A stretch of 64,000 nucleotides of DNA from Acanthosepion esculentum (taxonomy: Eukaryota; Mollusca; Cephalopoda; Sepiida; Sepiidae): assembly GCA_964036315.1 (NCBI GenBank), contig OZ038488.1, forward strand, positions 68,895,842 to 68,959,841, in the 5' to 3' direction. Position 1 is the stretch's first letter. Every line of letters starts with the position of its first letter. Position numbers and translations under genes: made by a program. Positions 42,431 through 52,856 of the stretch are shown piece by piece. The notes beneath the pieces were generated by a model. That model was given only the letters and a program-made list of their open reading frames with translations, was not told the origin of the DNA and ran no database searches.

Positions 42431-42679
42431 AGGGATGGTAATATTTTGGTGGGGCATGCGTTGGATGTGCACCCTTCGGCTTACTATACCAACAATGAAT
42501 TGCTTTTCTAGTGACTCTGAGTGAAAGTGTTAATGTTCATGCCTGTTAATATATACGATGCATATACAGTATGCATACATAAAAACATTTTGTGTATATG
42601 TACGTACATGTGGACTCGTCCATTTACCTTATCCCCCTAGCAACAAGAACATTCCATTTTGCACGCCTACGTGAATCAA

Positions 42680-42860
42680 CTTAACCAATCGAAAACCTTA
42701 TTGTGCTAAACAGCAAATTCTATTGGCTCGCAGCGTGATAATTCAGAAACTTCACGTGGAGAAGTTAAATTGCGCCAAAACCAACTTGAGCCGATTTTCA
42801 CAACTAAATCCTTATATAAGGAAGATTTTCAACTGACCAAGTTAGTCAGTCCAGCAAACA
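42680..42860 (+). promoter_or_regulatory. Promoter-like cluster (CCAAT and TATA)
   Basis: CCAAT-type sequences at 42687 and, inverted, at 42722 precede a strong TATA-like CTTATATAAGG at about 42812-42822. About 25-30 bp further lies 'caactgaccaagttagtcag'. The layout resembles an LTR or pol II promoter, but no LTR pair or downstream gene could be found. Confidence 0.35.
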
Positions 42861-43539
42861 CAGAGAAGCGCTGATCGAATCCACGCAACTAACGATTGTA
42901 ATTTTCCCGCTCGAAAAGAACACAAGTGGCTCACTAACAAACTCGACACGAAGATTACTGTGTGATTACAACGAATTTCAACTTACGAGACTTTACTTAT
43001 CTAAAGTGATTATTCAACACTCACTATAACTTAAGCAAAAAACTATTATCGAACATAACACATATCTACAGTTAAAGGTAGACTACATTTGCTAACTTCA
43101 TTCTAAACAGTACAAAACGATACGAACATATAAAAAACGTTAATTCCAATTCCTTGTGGACTGTAATGCAAACATACCAACACACCAAAAAATAAGCAAA
43201 CCTTCGTCCACTAACCAACACAAGACATAAAATACCTTGAAGCAAGATTTTGTAAATAATCTTTAAATTGTACATAAATGCATTTGTTTGTTTGAATTGC
43301 AAACATGTTTTTGTCTTATTTTATATTGTAAAATATTTATTGTTGTGGATGCATGAACAGATCACGCAACCTGATAAAAAATCCTTCTGATAAATTCTAA
43401 CGCTCAAGCAAAATCCTAGTTCATACCGCACATCCCCAACATACATGTGTAATTGTCGTACATGTAAGAATTAAATATTACAGTGGGAGGGGGCACCAGA
43501 ATTTTAGAAATACCAAAGTGGAAACCACTGGCATAGATG
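42861..43539. other. No gene seen
   Basis: Unassigned AT-rich spacer after the promoter-like cluster. Confidence 0.4.
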
Positions 43540-43640
43540 AATGGTAGAGTATTAACGGCGCAAGACAAATTCGAATTAGAAAAAATCTCTAGTACGATAC
43601 AGTGAACCAACTTTCCTAGCAGCGGTGGGAAGGTTATAAT
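43540..43640 (-). mobile_element. LINE fragment
   Basis: On the minus strand 'ARKVGSLYRTRDFF' matches the 'AAKKFASLYRVRQLFSPESL' segment of the 6.1-kb copy. Short and decayed. Confidence 0.6.
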
Positions 43641-44050
43641 GCAGGCATGTCCCTACAATGCCAAACTTATATTTAAATTCCTGTGGGGACAGGGAGGAAT
43701 AGTGAGATATCAGAGGCTTGATAGTTTCTCCAGAATTTATACAAAAGCGACATTTTGGATCTGTCCTATCCATTAAAATATGCGCCTGATTGCATCTTGG
43801 CAGATTTTGATCTTGACCACCTCAATGGGTCAGACGTCTTTTTTAACATCAGAGTCTTGTGCACGCAATGGACATTAGCTACGTAAGTTTTTTTTTTCTG
43901 TTTCGTTTTCAAGATAGTTAGGTCCTATTTTTGTTTTGTTATCTCCTCATTGAGTTATCATACTAACTATAACTAAGGGAAGCTTACATTTGATATTAGG
44001 TATTCTAGACGCTTTCAATAATGTCCCCGTCTGAATTTTTTTTATTTTTT

Positions 44051-44500
44051 TTAAGCTTATCACCCCAAGCAAGGCTGGAGGCCACTAGCACGCAAGGGGT
44101 TACAGAAGGTTTGGAGGAAGAGCAGATAGGAGTGGTAAAGGAGAGGATGTGGAGAAAGATAGTGGATCGATCAAGGCAAGGGGGTTACAGAAGATTTGGA
44201 GCGAGAGCAGATAGGAATGAAAGGTGAAAGGATGTGGAGAAGGGAAGTGGATAGATCAAGGCAACTGGAGATGTCGATTGGCGTTACACTTAAATAGTTG
44301 GAGATTGTATTTGTCAGGGAAACAGGAATAAGGAAGGGAGTTCCACAGGCGAGATGTGCGAGACATGAAGCTACTGGAGTAGAAGAGACGTCTACATCTA
44401 ACAGTTTCAACGGTGAAGCGGTGGGAACGGGATGCCAGCCTCGTAGGACGTTTAAATTCATGAGGCCTAGGAATCAGCGAAAGCAGCTCCTCGGAGCAAT
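44051..44500 (-). mobile_element. LINE 3' end, young subfamily
   Basis: Antisense near-twin of 28495-28930 with about ten mismatches. In plus orientation it starts 'aagcttatcaccccaagcaa' and ends at 'gaatcagcgaaagcagctcc'. The 3' UTR carries the tandem 'gaggatgtggagaa' motif. The 5' flanks of the two copies differ, so these are separate insertions, not one duplicated segment. Confidence 0.85.
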
Positions 44501-44558
44501 TACCGTGAATTATTCTAATTCTTCTCTAATTTCAAATTCCTTTAGTCTTTGCCCATGA

Positions 44559-44690
44559 TATTATTATTATTATTATTGTTGTTGTTGTTGGTGGTGGTGG
44601 TGGTGGTCTGTTTTATCCTTGCTTTGTATAGTCCGAGTTTTCTCCAAGTCTCAACTAGAGACTTCGACAAACCACAAGATCTTTTGTATC
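44559..44690 (-). mobile_element. RLE-type LINE tail fragment with (TTA)(TTG)(TGG)n
   Basis: A triplet run TTA/TTG/TGG (44559-44606) is followed by 'ctgttttatccttgctttgt', a decayed form of the 3' UTR at 45462-45500 ('ctgttatgtttcctgctttg'). Confidence 0.6.
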
Positions 44691-45393
44691 AGAAAATACA
44701 AAATATCTGGTGCCATTCTATTAGAAAAAAAAGGCAAACATGGACCTTCGTGCCTGCAAAAAAAATAGTGCGTCAAAAGGACGGTTTTCCCATGACACCG
44801 CTTTTATCTTCACATTTCGGCAATTTTTATTGTTCTCAAAAGCGTTGATTAGAATTGTTATAAAACCGAAACATATGATGAAAGTGAATTTATGCATAGT
44901 TTTTTGTTCTTGGAAATTTACAACACAAATATTAAACACCATTTATTTATTAGATTTTTTTATTCTAAAAACTAATGCAATTAAAACCAATGCAATGTAA
45001 TACTTATCATTTACCAATTTATAAAGAAGTAAATATAAAATCAATTTTTTATTCATAAATTTATGAACATATACTCAATTATAAAGATTGAATCGATTGG
45101 CAATTAGTTGATGTTTTGTCACCCATACCAATAAACGATCTAATGAATATAGTGTTTATTGTTTTTGTTACCAATGCTCAAAAACAAAGAAAATGTATAA
45201 ATTCACTTTCATATATTTAGGTTTTATTACAATTCTAATCATCGATTTAAAGGTATAAACATTACTGAAGAATGAATATAGTGAAAATAAAAAGGTTTAG
45301 ATCTCCATTTTTCACAAGGGCTTTCATATGAGCAGTTTTCGTCAATAACTTAATTTTCTTTGCTGCAGCGGTGGAAGATTCAGGATATTTCTC

Positions 45394-45395
<2 letters not shown>
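44691..45395. other. No gene seen
   Basis: AT-rich spacer. Confidence 0.45.
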
Positions 45396-45458
<63 letters not shown>

Positions 45459-46215
45459 TGTGTCTGTTATGTTTCCTGCTTTGTATCCTGCAGAGCCTGG
45501 TTCAAATTATGGCCCTTAGGCCATTTAATTGATAGCGCTTTTTAGTATATGGGATGTTCCCAGTAGGGCGATTTTCTGGGCAACTTGTATGTTGATATTA
45601 CCTGGGACACTGTTAGTAAAATTATCCATTCCTTTTCTCACGAGTCTCAGAGCTCCGATTACTATTGGTACAGTTTCAGTCTTCATTCCCCACATCATGT
45701 TAATCTCTTAAGTTATTGTGTTTGGACAATTTTTCGATAATTTTTATGGAGGTATTCCTCTCAGATGGTACTGCTATGTCAATCCTGAATTTCTTGTCTT
45801 TTATGATAATATCAGGTCTGTTTGTTGGCTGTTCTTTCCCTGTTAATTTGAATTGGCCTGTCCTAGAGGATAGTTACATAGTTATTTTTGGTAACTGTGT
45901 CTGGTTGGTGTTCATACCATCTCTCAGTGGTTTCCATTTTGTGCTTCTTGCATATCTTCCAGTGCACATGTCACTATCCTGTTATGTCTGTGGGTATATT
46001 CATTTTTTGCTAGTTCCGGACACTCTGAAATAATATGATCAACAGTTTCATCATATTTTCCGCAGATCCTGAATTTCGGGTTAGTTTCATTCTTGATTAT
46101 GTCACAGTGATAGGATCTGGCTGCTCGGCTTTGGCTCTGAGCTGCAATTTATCTTATTATAGTTCTGCTTGTTCCTCCCTTAGTCAGTTACTTAGTTCAT
46201 CCGCCCGTTACACTC
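45396..46215 (-). mobile_element. RLE-type LINE C-terminal region, longest copy
   Basis: Ends in (ATT)21 at 45396-45458 (3' tail). From 46150 leftwards on the minus strand: 'RAARSYHCDIIKNETNPKF', 'RICGKYDETVDHII' (zinc finger with the first Cys lost), 'YTHRHNRIV', 'MQEAQNGN' in shifted frame, a 'PDIIIKDKKFRIDIAVPSE' segment typical of the putative restriction-like endonuclease, 'GMKTETVPIVIGALR', 'GMDNFTNSVPGNINIQ', 'GTSHILKSAIN' and the 3' UTR 'tgaaccaggctctgcag'. Frameshifts near 45930 and 45720 disable it. Confidence 0.82.
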
Positions 46216-46388
46216 TTCAGTACTGATCTGTAATCCGCGTCTCACTGATGGCGATTTTCAAAGAAACACCTTCACCCACTTCATTTCACTCTTGCTGTCA
46301 ACAAATGACCTTCTCCAATGCAGTTAGAGGATCGACTATGGGGGATGCCTATAACAGTCCATTTTTAATCAATTTTTTCTTCGTGTTT

Positions 46389-46440
<52 letters not shown>

Positions 46441-47374
46441 ATCTTGTATTTCTTTTGCGTATGTACCTCCACTTTTTCGCTGAAAAACAGCATAACATGA
46501 TGAAAAAGGTCCAAAACTTAATAAAAACAATTTTTTATCGTCAAAATATTTGTTATTATTACGAAAAAAGAACAAAATATTTTTTTAATTATTTTATTAA
46601 ATTTTTAATACTTTCTAAAGTTCGAAATTTTGGTAAAATATTCTTTTTTTAAAATCGTAGACCGGGGTTATATTTACATTAGAATTTTTGCGCTTATTTT
46701 TCAGGTAAAAACACAATAATTTGGAAATTCTTGCAAAAATCAAATAATTGTCGGATTTTAATGAAATTTTCAGGACATATTCTGAAATGAAGGAAATTAT
46801 TTTTGCGTTCTTTGTTTTTCAGAAAACAGTATTAAACATATTTTTTTTAAATATGTTACAACCCATTTACTATTTTTAGATTCACATAACTAATTAGAAC
46901 CTAATTCTAGAAAAAAATAATTATTACTTATTTTTCATATTAAATTTCTTTATGAAATTCTTATTTTTTAAATTGTATGTCATTTCGCAGATTCCTTTCA
47001 AATAGGTAAAGATTTGAAAGATGTTCCAGCTGAGGCTGAGCCCTAACCACTGGAATTTCTAAACTCCTTGACACCATCAAGAATGACTTCTCATTAATTG
47101 GGTTTAAAACCCGACTCTATATTAATGCTTCTTCGGAACATTTATATCCTTACCTCAGCCAGTGTTCAGTCACTGGCAGTTGTATGTGGCATACTCTAGA
47201 GCTCGCAAACTCTCAGATGTTAGGGTTAAGAAAATGGAAACAAACAGACAAGGAAGTAGAAGAGGCTGAACTGTTACTAAGAACATATGGTCTGCCGGGA
47301 GGTACTGACTTGAACGAGTGGAGTCCTTTCAGAAATTCTGGAGACCCTTGATTACATTAGGTATGTGTCCTCGG

Positions 47375-47378
<4 letters not shown>
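46216..47378. other. No gene recognised; one (TA)n
   Basis: Holds (TA)n at 46389-46437 and AT-rich DNA. The block 47010-47365 has more balanced composition, including 'gagcccta-accactgg' and 'gtggcatactctagagctcg', but no motif is recognised; it could be the body of the Penelope-like unit to its right. Confidence 0.4.
46389..46437. repeat. (TA)n microsatellite
   Basis: About 24 TA units. Confidence 0.95.

Positions 47379-47441
<63 letters not shown>
47379..47441. repeat. (TA)n microsatellite
   Basis: About 31 TA units, left of the hammerhead foldback. Confidence 0.95.
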
Positions 47442-47443
<2 letters not shown>

Positions 47444-47459
47444 TCTTAAGGTGTGTTAT

Positions 47460-47607
47460 ATTTATGGGATAAAGTGCTCAATATCAGTGATAGAGAGTGT
47501 GTAAAAGTAAAAGTGAACATTGAAGTCAACACTTAGAGGCGACAGGCTGTTTCATGCTAGACGCAATCTTCAGGCCACCTAGCATGAAACAGCCTGTCGC
47601 CTCCAAG

Positions 47608-47610
<3 letters not shown>
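47460..47610 (-). mobile_element. Penelope-like foldback with hammerhead
   Basis: Arms 'aggcgacaggctgtttcatg' (47537 onward) and its inverse ending 'catgaaacagcctgtcgcct' (to 47602) flank a short centre. The 5' part 'gataaagtgctcaatatcag' to 'aagtgaacattgaagtc' matches, inverted, the sequence following the foldback at 17.8 kb. Flanked by (TA)n on both sides. Confidence 0.75.
47538..47576 (-). ncRNA. Hammerhead ribozyme motif with GUC site
   Basis: Minus strand: stem I GGC, core CTGAAGA, stem II TGC-gtcta-GCA, then GAA, stem III ACAG-c-CTGT (four pairs, single-nt loop), cleavage triplet GTC, stem I GCC. Core nucleotides all match. Stem III is longer than in the other motifs here. The right arm of the foldback repeats the GAA/stem III/GTC half but lacks CTGANGA. 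Confidence 0.72.

Positions 47611-47643
<33 letters not shown>
47611..47643. repeat. (TA)n microsatellite
   Basis: About 16 TA units, right of the foldback. Confidence 0.95.
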
Positions 47644-47649
<6 letters not shown>

Positions 47650-47947
47650 ATTAACTTATTTAAAATATGTTTTTTTCGTTAATTTATAATATTAATGCTC
47701 TGTAAATTTACATTGAGCAATATTTTGTAAAAATAAAAATATCAATAAGAACACCGGATTATATATCTTACTGTTCTTTCTTTATATGTATATATATTAT
47801 ATCAAAAAAACCAAAAAGTGAGGTAATTTTTTCTTGTAAAAATACATATGCTCGGTTAAAATAAAAAGATCGAGGTCTTTATGGATCAGTTTTAATAATT
47901 AATATTACTAGGATACACCTAGATTATATACCAACGGATCGGCTACC

Positions 47948-47951
<4 letters not shown>

Positions 47952-47999
<48 letters not shown>
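47952..47999. repeat. (TA)n microsatellite
   Basis: About 24 TA units. Confidence 0.95.
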
Positions 48000-48003
<4 letters not shown>

Positions 48004-48239
48004 TAATTATTTTTTCAAAAGAGAAAACTATTTATATGTGGCATGTATTGTATAGTTTTGTATATATATAGGTCTATATTTTTTGTATTCATATCGGAGG
48101 AAACTGACATGGCTCTATGTTGGGAGGGAGAGTACCACACACGGATTGGCATTGGCAATCTTTGCACACATGGTGGACACTCACAAGTATCTCTATGTGT
48201 TGTTTATTCTCCCAGCCTATGAATATTGTATGTTAAAAA

Positions 48240-48468
48240 AGGATAGATTCAATAGCTGAACTTTATGTAGTTGCGAAATATACCTGTATAAATATACGCA
48301 ATTTTACAATTCGCTGCATAAGTATCTCATTCTATTATATATGTAGAGATTTTAATTGTTCCTTCATCTATGCGTTATTTTTATACATACACATATGTAG
48401 AAAACGTTTATTCTTTACTCAACATTCTATTAGTCTTTTCGCGGAAATTCCACGGGGTTCGCTAGTTA
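48240..48468 (-). mobile_element. Possible RTE-like element end
   Basis: On the minus strand from 48468: 'aactagcgaaccccgtggaa' then tttccgcg, another ACTAGCG-ACCCCG-type RTE-like terminus, directly next to an (ATT) run. No coding region follows. Confidence 0.4.
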
Positions 48469-49339
48469 TTATTATTATTGTGGTTGTGGTTTTGGCTGTT
48501 GTTTTTGTTGTTATTGTTGCTGTCGTTTTTGTTGTTTTCGGTGTTTGTTGTTGTGTCTGTTTGTTGTTGTTGCTGTTGTTGACCGAGAAAGCAGCACGTC
48601 AACAATGTGATGCTGTGGAACAAATACGCGAAGCCCAATATACCTACCATGACACACAGATTGATAAAGCCAAATGCGTCACAGTCAGATATATGTGATA
48701 TGTTGCCAGGCTTTGATAAATGCAGCGCAAAATCTTCTAGGTGGGTCCCATTTAGAAATACCTTCAGATCGGGTAAGCAATTCCGCTCATATGATCTCCG
48801 ATGGAGTGTTTTCCCAACCACCTAGACGTGCCGCCCAAGTCGCATTGGCTGTCTCATTCTTCAAGCTTAAAATACCTCTCGATACCTAGCCACGATGCTC
48901 CTGTACTACGTCTACTCATTAGCGGAGATGTCCACTGCTTCAGCCTCTAAGAAATAGGCCCAACTGTTCAAACATCTGAGAAGCACGTCGATGGCACTGG
49001 ACGAGTTATTTATTGTAGCCCATCTTTATTCGCCAAGAAAAAGCAGGGACATGTTATGATCAGAAGCCGGGAGAGGCGTGTCTTGTGTCGCATTAGGACA
49101 TTTATTATTTATCTGTTCGAACCAGATATCTGGTAGTTACCGCTTGAAATCGAGTGAAAGAAAGTTTCCTCAAATTTCCTGCTTCTTTTTCTGTATTCTT
49201 GCTGACCTACTGTACTGCCGAGGAGTGAACATTTTCAAATCTCCTGCAAATTTTTAATTTTAGTGATTTTTTCGCACACAAAAGTGCTCCATTTATTTGG
49301 GGCAAAACCCTAACTTACTTGATTTGCATTTTTTACTGT
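48469..49339. other. No gene recognised; imperfect GTT-triplet run
   Basis: 48469-48582 is an imperfect ATT/GTT/GTC triplet tract; its minus-strand translation is Q/N-rich and not evidence of a protein. 48600-49130 has balanced composition and small frames on both strands ('KANASQSDICDMLPGFDKCS' plus; 'DLKVFLNGTHLEDFALHL' minus) with no family I can name. It may be unrecognised retroelement sequence. Confidence 0.4.
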
Positions 49340-49720
49340 TCGTAGACAACATCCTAAATTATTTACATTATTCGGACTGTTATCCTCATCTTCATTGTCA
49401 TATACACAACACTTCGGCCGTTGTATGCTCCAGCCTTCTTCAGGTGATTGGAATTTCAAACTGAACCCTCTATTTCGTCCACCGGGTTAGATTGTTCTAG
49501 TTCCATGTTCCATGTTCCTTATGATAGTTTCCAATTTTTTTGTTTTCTTACGACTTTACCTTATGGTCTGCTGGCAGAATCAAATCCACTATCAAGTCCT
49601 TATTTCTTTGTTAGCAAGCAAAGAACCGGTCTTCTTTCTTCGATAGGGTCTCTTCATGCAATACCTAATCGGCGCGAGAGTACTAGACTGATTATCTAGC
49701 GCCTAGGGTGTTCCCATAGG
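49340..49720 (-). mobile_element. Penelope-like remnant with decayed hammerhead
   Basis: Minus strand near 49446-49400: CTGAAGA, a GGC...GCC stem-II-like hairpin, then GAAG (the A pairing with the cleavage-site U is changed). The adjacent 'ggaatttcaaactgaaccct' then ctatttcgtc matches 55970-56000 ('gggaattccctactgaaccc'), next to a similar motif at 55.9 kb. Confidence 0.5.
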
Positions 49721-49767
49721 AGGAAGTGCCGAGAGGACTGGATTACTTTTTAATGCTGATTCTACCT

Positions 49768-50066
49768 CCAGTGGAGTAATGGATAGCGGTTAGATGAATC
49801 GGAAAGCCGAATTCGAATTCCGGTCGAATCCATTACATTTACTTACGTACTAATAACCTTGGGAAAGGTATGAATCCTCTTCTTCTCCCCCAGCTATGGA
49901 TAAATAGCAGGACAGACTGGGTTCTATAGCCTTGGATGACAACTGGTCTACCGAAGAAAGAAATGGCAACCTAATGCGGGAAAAATCTGCCGCAGTCATG
50001 TATCGAAAAATACATGATCGTCAAAGTGTGTATCACGCATGGTACATAACTGACTGATCCCAATTT
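49768..50066 (+). mobile_element. tRNA-derived SINE, full length
   Basis: The best-preserved copy outside LINEs. A-box 'gtggagtaatggatagcggt', B-box 'gaattcgaattccggtcg', body 'ccccagctatggataaatag', 'tagccttggatgacaactgg', tail hairpin CATGTATC-GAAA-AATACATG (49997-50016) and end 'tggtacataactgactga'. No coding potential; its likely partner LINE is not identified. Confidence 0.9.
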
Positions 50067-50515
50067 AAACTCGGCTTTGTGCCACAGTCCGTTCTAGTGG
50101 ACGCCCAGATTATTACCCTTAAGAAATCTACTGAAAGAAAAATAATTAATATAAATTGGGAACCTGGTTCCACGTCAACGTTTAATCCTCTACATTAAAA
50201 AAAGACCTTGTGTCGCATTCGAAACGAGGGAGTGTTCTATTAAATATCTTAAGAAATTTTAGAGAAACAGTTACGTGAAATAAAATATAAATCTAGCACT
50301 ACTAGAAGCCCTTCAGTAGATTCTAATGTAGAACATTGTACTAAACGACTTGAATAATGAAGTCCTAACGTAGACTACAAAATTCTATTTATTTTGCTGT
50401 TAAGGAGCTTGCTACAAATTGGTATCTAAATTTTCTGTTGCGAATGTAGTGAGGTTGATTATCGCTATAATCATTTGCTATTGTAATCATGTGCAAAATT
50501 ATGCATAACTTTAGC
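50067..50515. other. No gene seen
   Basis: AT-rich spacer. Confidence 0.45.
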
Positions 50516-50517
50516 AC

Positions 50518-50625
50518 TTAAGCGGAGTACAGCAGGTAGAGGCGCCGTCCATAAAATTCTAGTTTAAGACTTAATTTTGCAATCTAAGCTGGCGTTGTGA
50601 GATCGATCCCGAGTGCACCTTTTCT
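50518..50625 (+). mobile_element. tRNA-like sequence (third SINE family or pseudo-tRNA)
   Basis: A-box-like 'gtacagcaggtagaggcg' and B-box-like 'gagatcgatcccgagtgc' are ~70 nt apart, with 'aagcggag' at the start and a T run (ttttctttt) after. The anticodon region is expanded ('ataaaattctagtttaagac'), so it is not a functional tRNA. Confidence 0.5.
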
Positions 50626-51047
50626 TTTCTTTTTAAGCATGAATCATAACATGGCACAGATTAGTCCAAAAATAAGCATATTTCAAGCATCAAGCGAAAC
50701 TCTTTTTTTTAACGCAACTCACGGAAAATAACTGAAATTTCTAACTCTCATTAGGGTTATATTTTAAGCAAAAATAAACATAAGATAAGGCTCAAACTTG
50801 AGAATTTGCTAGGCATGACCAAACTCAGCTAAAATTACCTGATGCTACTAAAAAAACATGCGACACACTTGTCTATATACTCTTCTTGAAAGTGTCTCAC
50901 TTTTACATCTCTCTCACTCTTTCTTTTTTTCTATCTATCTTTCTTGCTGTCTTCCTTTCATTATTTCTTTCTTTCTAACTTGCAGGTCTCTCAGAATATC
51001 TATCTTATTTTCTTCATTAATCTCTCCTTCACTCTCTTTGTCTCTCT

Positions 51048-51050
<3 letters not shown>
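50626..51050. other. No gene seen; pyrimidine-rich at right end
   Basis: AT-rich then CT-rich DNA leading into the microsatellite. Confidence 0.45.
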
Positions 51051-51124
<74 letters not shown>

Positions 51125-51130
51125 ACACAC
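51051..51130. repeat. Compound (CT)n(CA)n microsatellite
   Basis: About 16 CT units and about 19 CA units. Confidence 0.95.
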
Positions 51131-51414
51131 ATACAATTGCATCCCCTAAAGATATTGTTATCTCTATTCTCTTTCAACTTTTATGTAAACAACTGTTATT
51201 TAATGTAAGTCACACATACGGTTGGCTCTTAAATCATTCTTAATTGCTATTTTTTTAGCCCGTTTCATTTTATTCCCGTTTAGTTTTTAGCCTTTTGCAA
51301 CCTTTTCATTTGTGTCTCTTGTCGATTCGATTTTCTTTAAATTTGTTCCGCTTCGCCCTCTCCGCCTCCTCCTCTTTGTTGTTGTTTTTGTTGTTGTTAG
51401 TGTTATTGTTGTTC

Positions 51415-52102
51415 TTCTTCTTATTATTATTATTGTTGTTGTTATTATTATTATTATTATTACTTTGTTTCCTTTGATTTCTGGTGTGTACACATTTCTT
51501 TCCGGGTCCTGCCCAGCGACCTAAGGTTAAAAATGGCATCATGTCATTTTCCACTGACCAATTAAAAAAAAAAACACAAACATATTTTACATATATAAAG
51601 CCCTTCGTAACGTGTGGGCTGGACTCATGAGAACAATTTTTTTTGTATTTCCTTATAGCATGGACTTCCAGGAATCCTTTCAATTAGTCTACTGGAATCT
51701 TTTCCAACCAATCCGAGGGCTCCAACTACAACAGGGATTGTTGATATTCCCATGTGCCACATTTTTGAGATTTCAAAGTCCTTGCATTTTGATAGTTTTT
51801 TAAGATCTTCAAACATTCATTGCAGTCTGCAGGGACAGCTATATCAATAAGCAGGCACTTTTTTGTTTGCGGTCTCTAATAACAATGTTTAGGCCGTTAG
51901 TTTGATTGTTCGGTCTGTGTGTGTTGTGTAGTCCCATAAAATTGTAACAGATCTTATCTCCGTAACCGGGTCTGGGTGGTGTTCATACCACTTTCTTTCA
52001 GTTTCCTTCCCGTAGAAGTTGCAGATTTTCCAGTGCAGATATTGGCCAACTCTGTCATGCTCATTGCTCAGTGGATGCCAATACCGTGCAAGATGATGAA
52101 TT
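51415..52102 (-). mobile_element. RLE-type LINE 3' end, first of three stacked copies
   Basis: ATT-type triplets at 51370-51462 form the tail. Reading leftwards from 52085: 'HHLARYWHPL', 'NEHDRVGQYLHWKICNFYGK', 'KWYEHHPDPVTEI', 'VTILWDYTTHTDRTIKL', then 'DFEISKMWHMGISTIPVVVG', 'ALGLVGKDSSRLIERIPGSP' and 'SSPHVTKGFIYVK'. The 3' UTR shows 'ttccgggtcctgcccagcga'. It is the same subfamily as copy a at 24.2 kb. Confidence 0.85.
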
Positions 52103-52212
52103 GTTATTATTATTATTATTATTATTATTTCCTTTGATTTCTGTTGTATACACATTTTCATTCCGGGTCCCAACCAGAGACCTAAGAAATGTGTTCATGA
52201 CATTTTCCATTG
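52103..52212 (-). mobile_element. RLE-type LINE solo 3' tail, second of three
   Basis: (TTA)n at 52103-52128, then only the last ~85 bp of the LINE ('cctttgatttctgttgtata', 'cacattttcattccgggtcc', 'caaccagagacctaag'), then directly the (TTA)n of the next copy. Severely 5'-truncated insertion. Confidence 0.82.
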
Positions 52213-52705
52213 ATTATTATTATTATTATTTCCTTTGATTTCTGTTGTATACACATTTTCATTCCGGCTCCCAACCAGAGACCTAAGGTCAGAAATGGCT
52301 TTATGACATTATCCACTGATCATTTTGTAAACCAAAAAGATAAAGAGAGAGAAAATCTAAAATCCCACACATTTTACATAGATAAAGCTCTTCGTAATGT
52401 ATGAGCTGTACTTGGAAGTACAATTTCTTGTATTTCTTTCAGACATTGGCTACCAGGAATCCTTTCAGTGAGTCTATCGGAACTTTTTCCAATCAATTGG
52501 AGGGATACAACTACAACTGGAATTGTGTCCCCGTGTGTCACATTTTTAAGATTTCCACTTCAAGATTCTTGTATTTTGATAGTTTTTCAAGATTTTCAAA
52601 GATACATTACAATCTGCAGACTGCTATGTTAATAAGAAAGCACATTCTGTTCTTGACGTCTTGGATTACAATGTCTGGGCGATCGGTTTTGATTGTTCTG
52701 TCTAT
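52213..52705 (-). mobile_element. RLE-type LINE 3' end, third of three
   Basis: (TTA)n at 52213-52230 is the tail. The same 3' UTR follows ('ttcattccggctcccaacca'), then decayed coding sequence equivalent to 'VVVSLQLIGKSSDRLTERIP' and 'RTLRRALSM' on the minus strand, up to 'ggattacaatgtctgggcga'. Its 5' end again meets TTA/TTG triplets (52705-52746). Confidence 0.82.
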
Positions 52706-52746
52706 TATTATTATTATTATTATTGTTGTTGTTGTTGTTGTTGTTG
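52705..52746. repeat. (TTA)n(TTG)n microsatellite
   Basis: About 7 TTA and 7 TTG units at the 5' border of the third stacked LINE copy. Confidence 0.9.
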
Positions 52747-52856
52747 TTTGTATTTTACTTCTCTAATTCTATCATTTTTAGTTTTTTGTTTGTTCGTTCA
52801 TTTCTTTGTTAGTTTATTAGAATTATTTATCCTAAGATCACTTGTAATTGTTTAGA

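Noticed and set aside
48462..48821. 119-residue minus frame with Q/N-rich C-terminus, prion-like at first sight
   Set aside because: The Q/N part is an imperfect GTT-type triplet tract and the rest has no recognisable domain; no start or splice context.
50518..50625. Functional tRNA gene
   Set aside because: A and B boxes are present but the anticodon arm is expanded and the acceptor does not pair; better as a SINE head or pseudo-tRNA.
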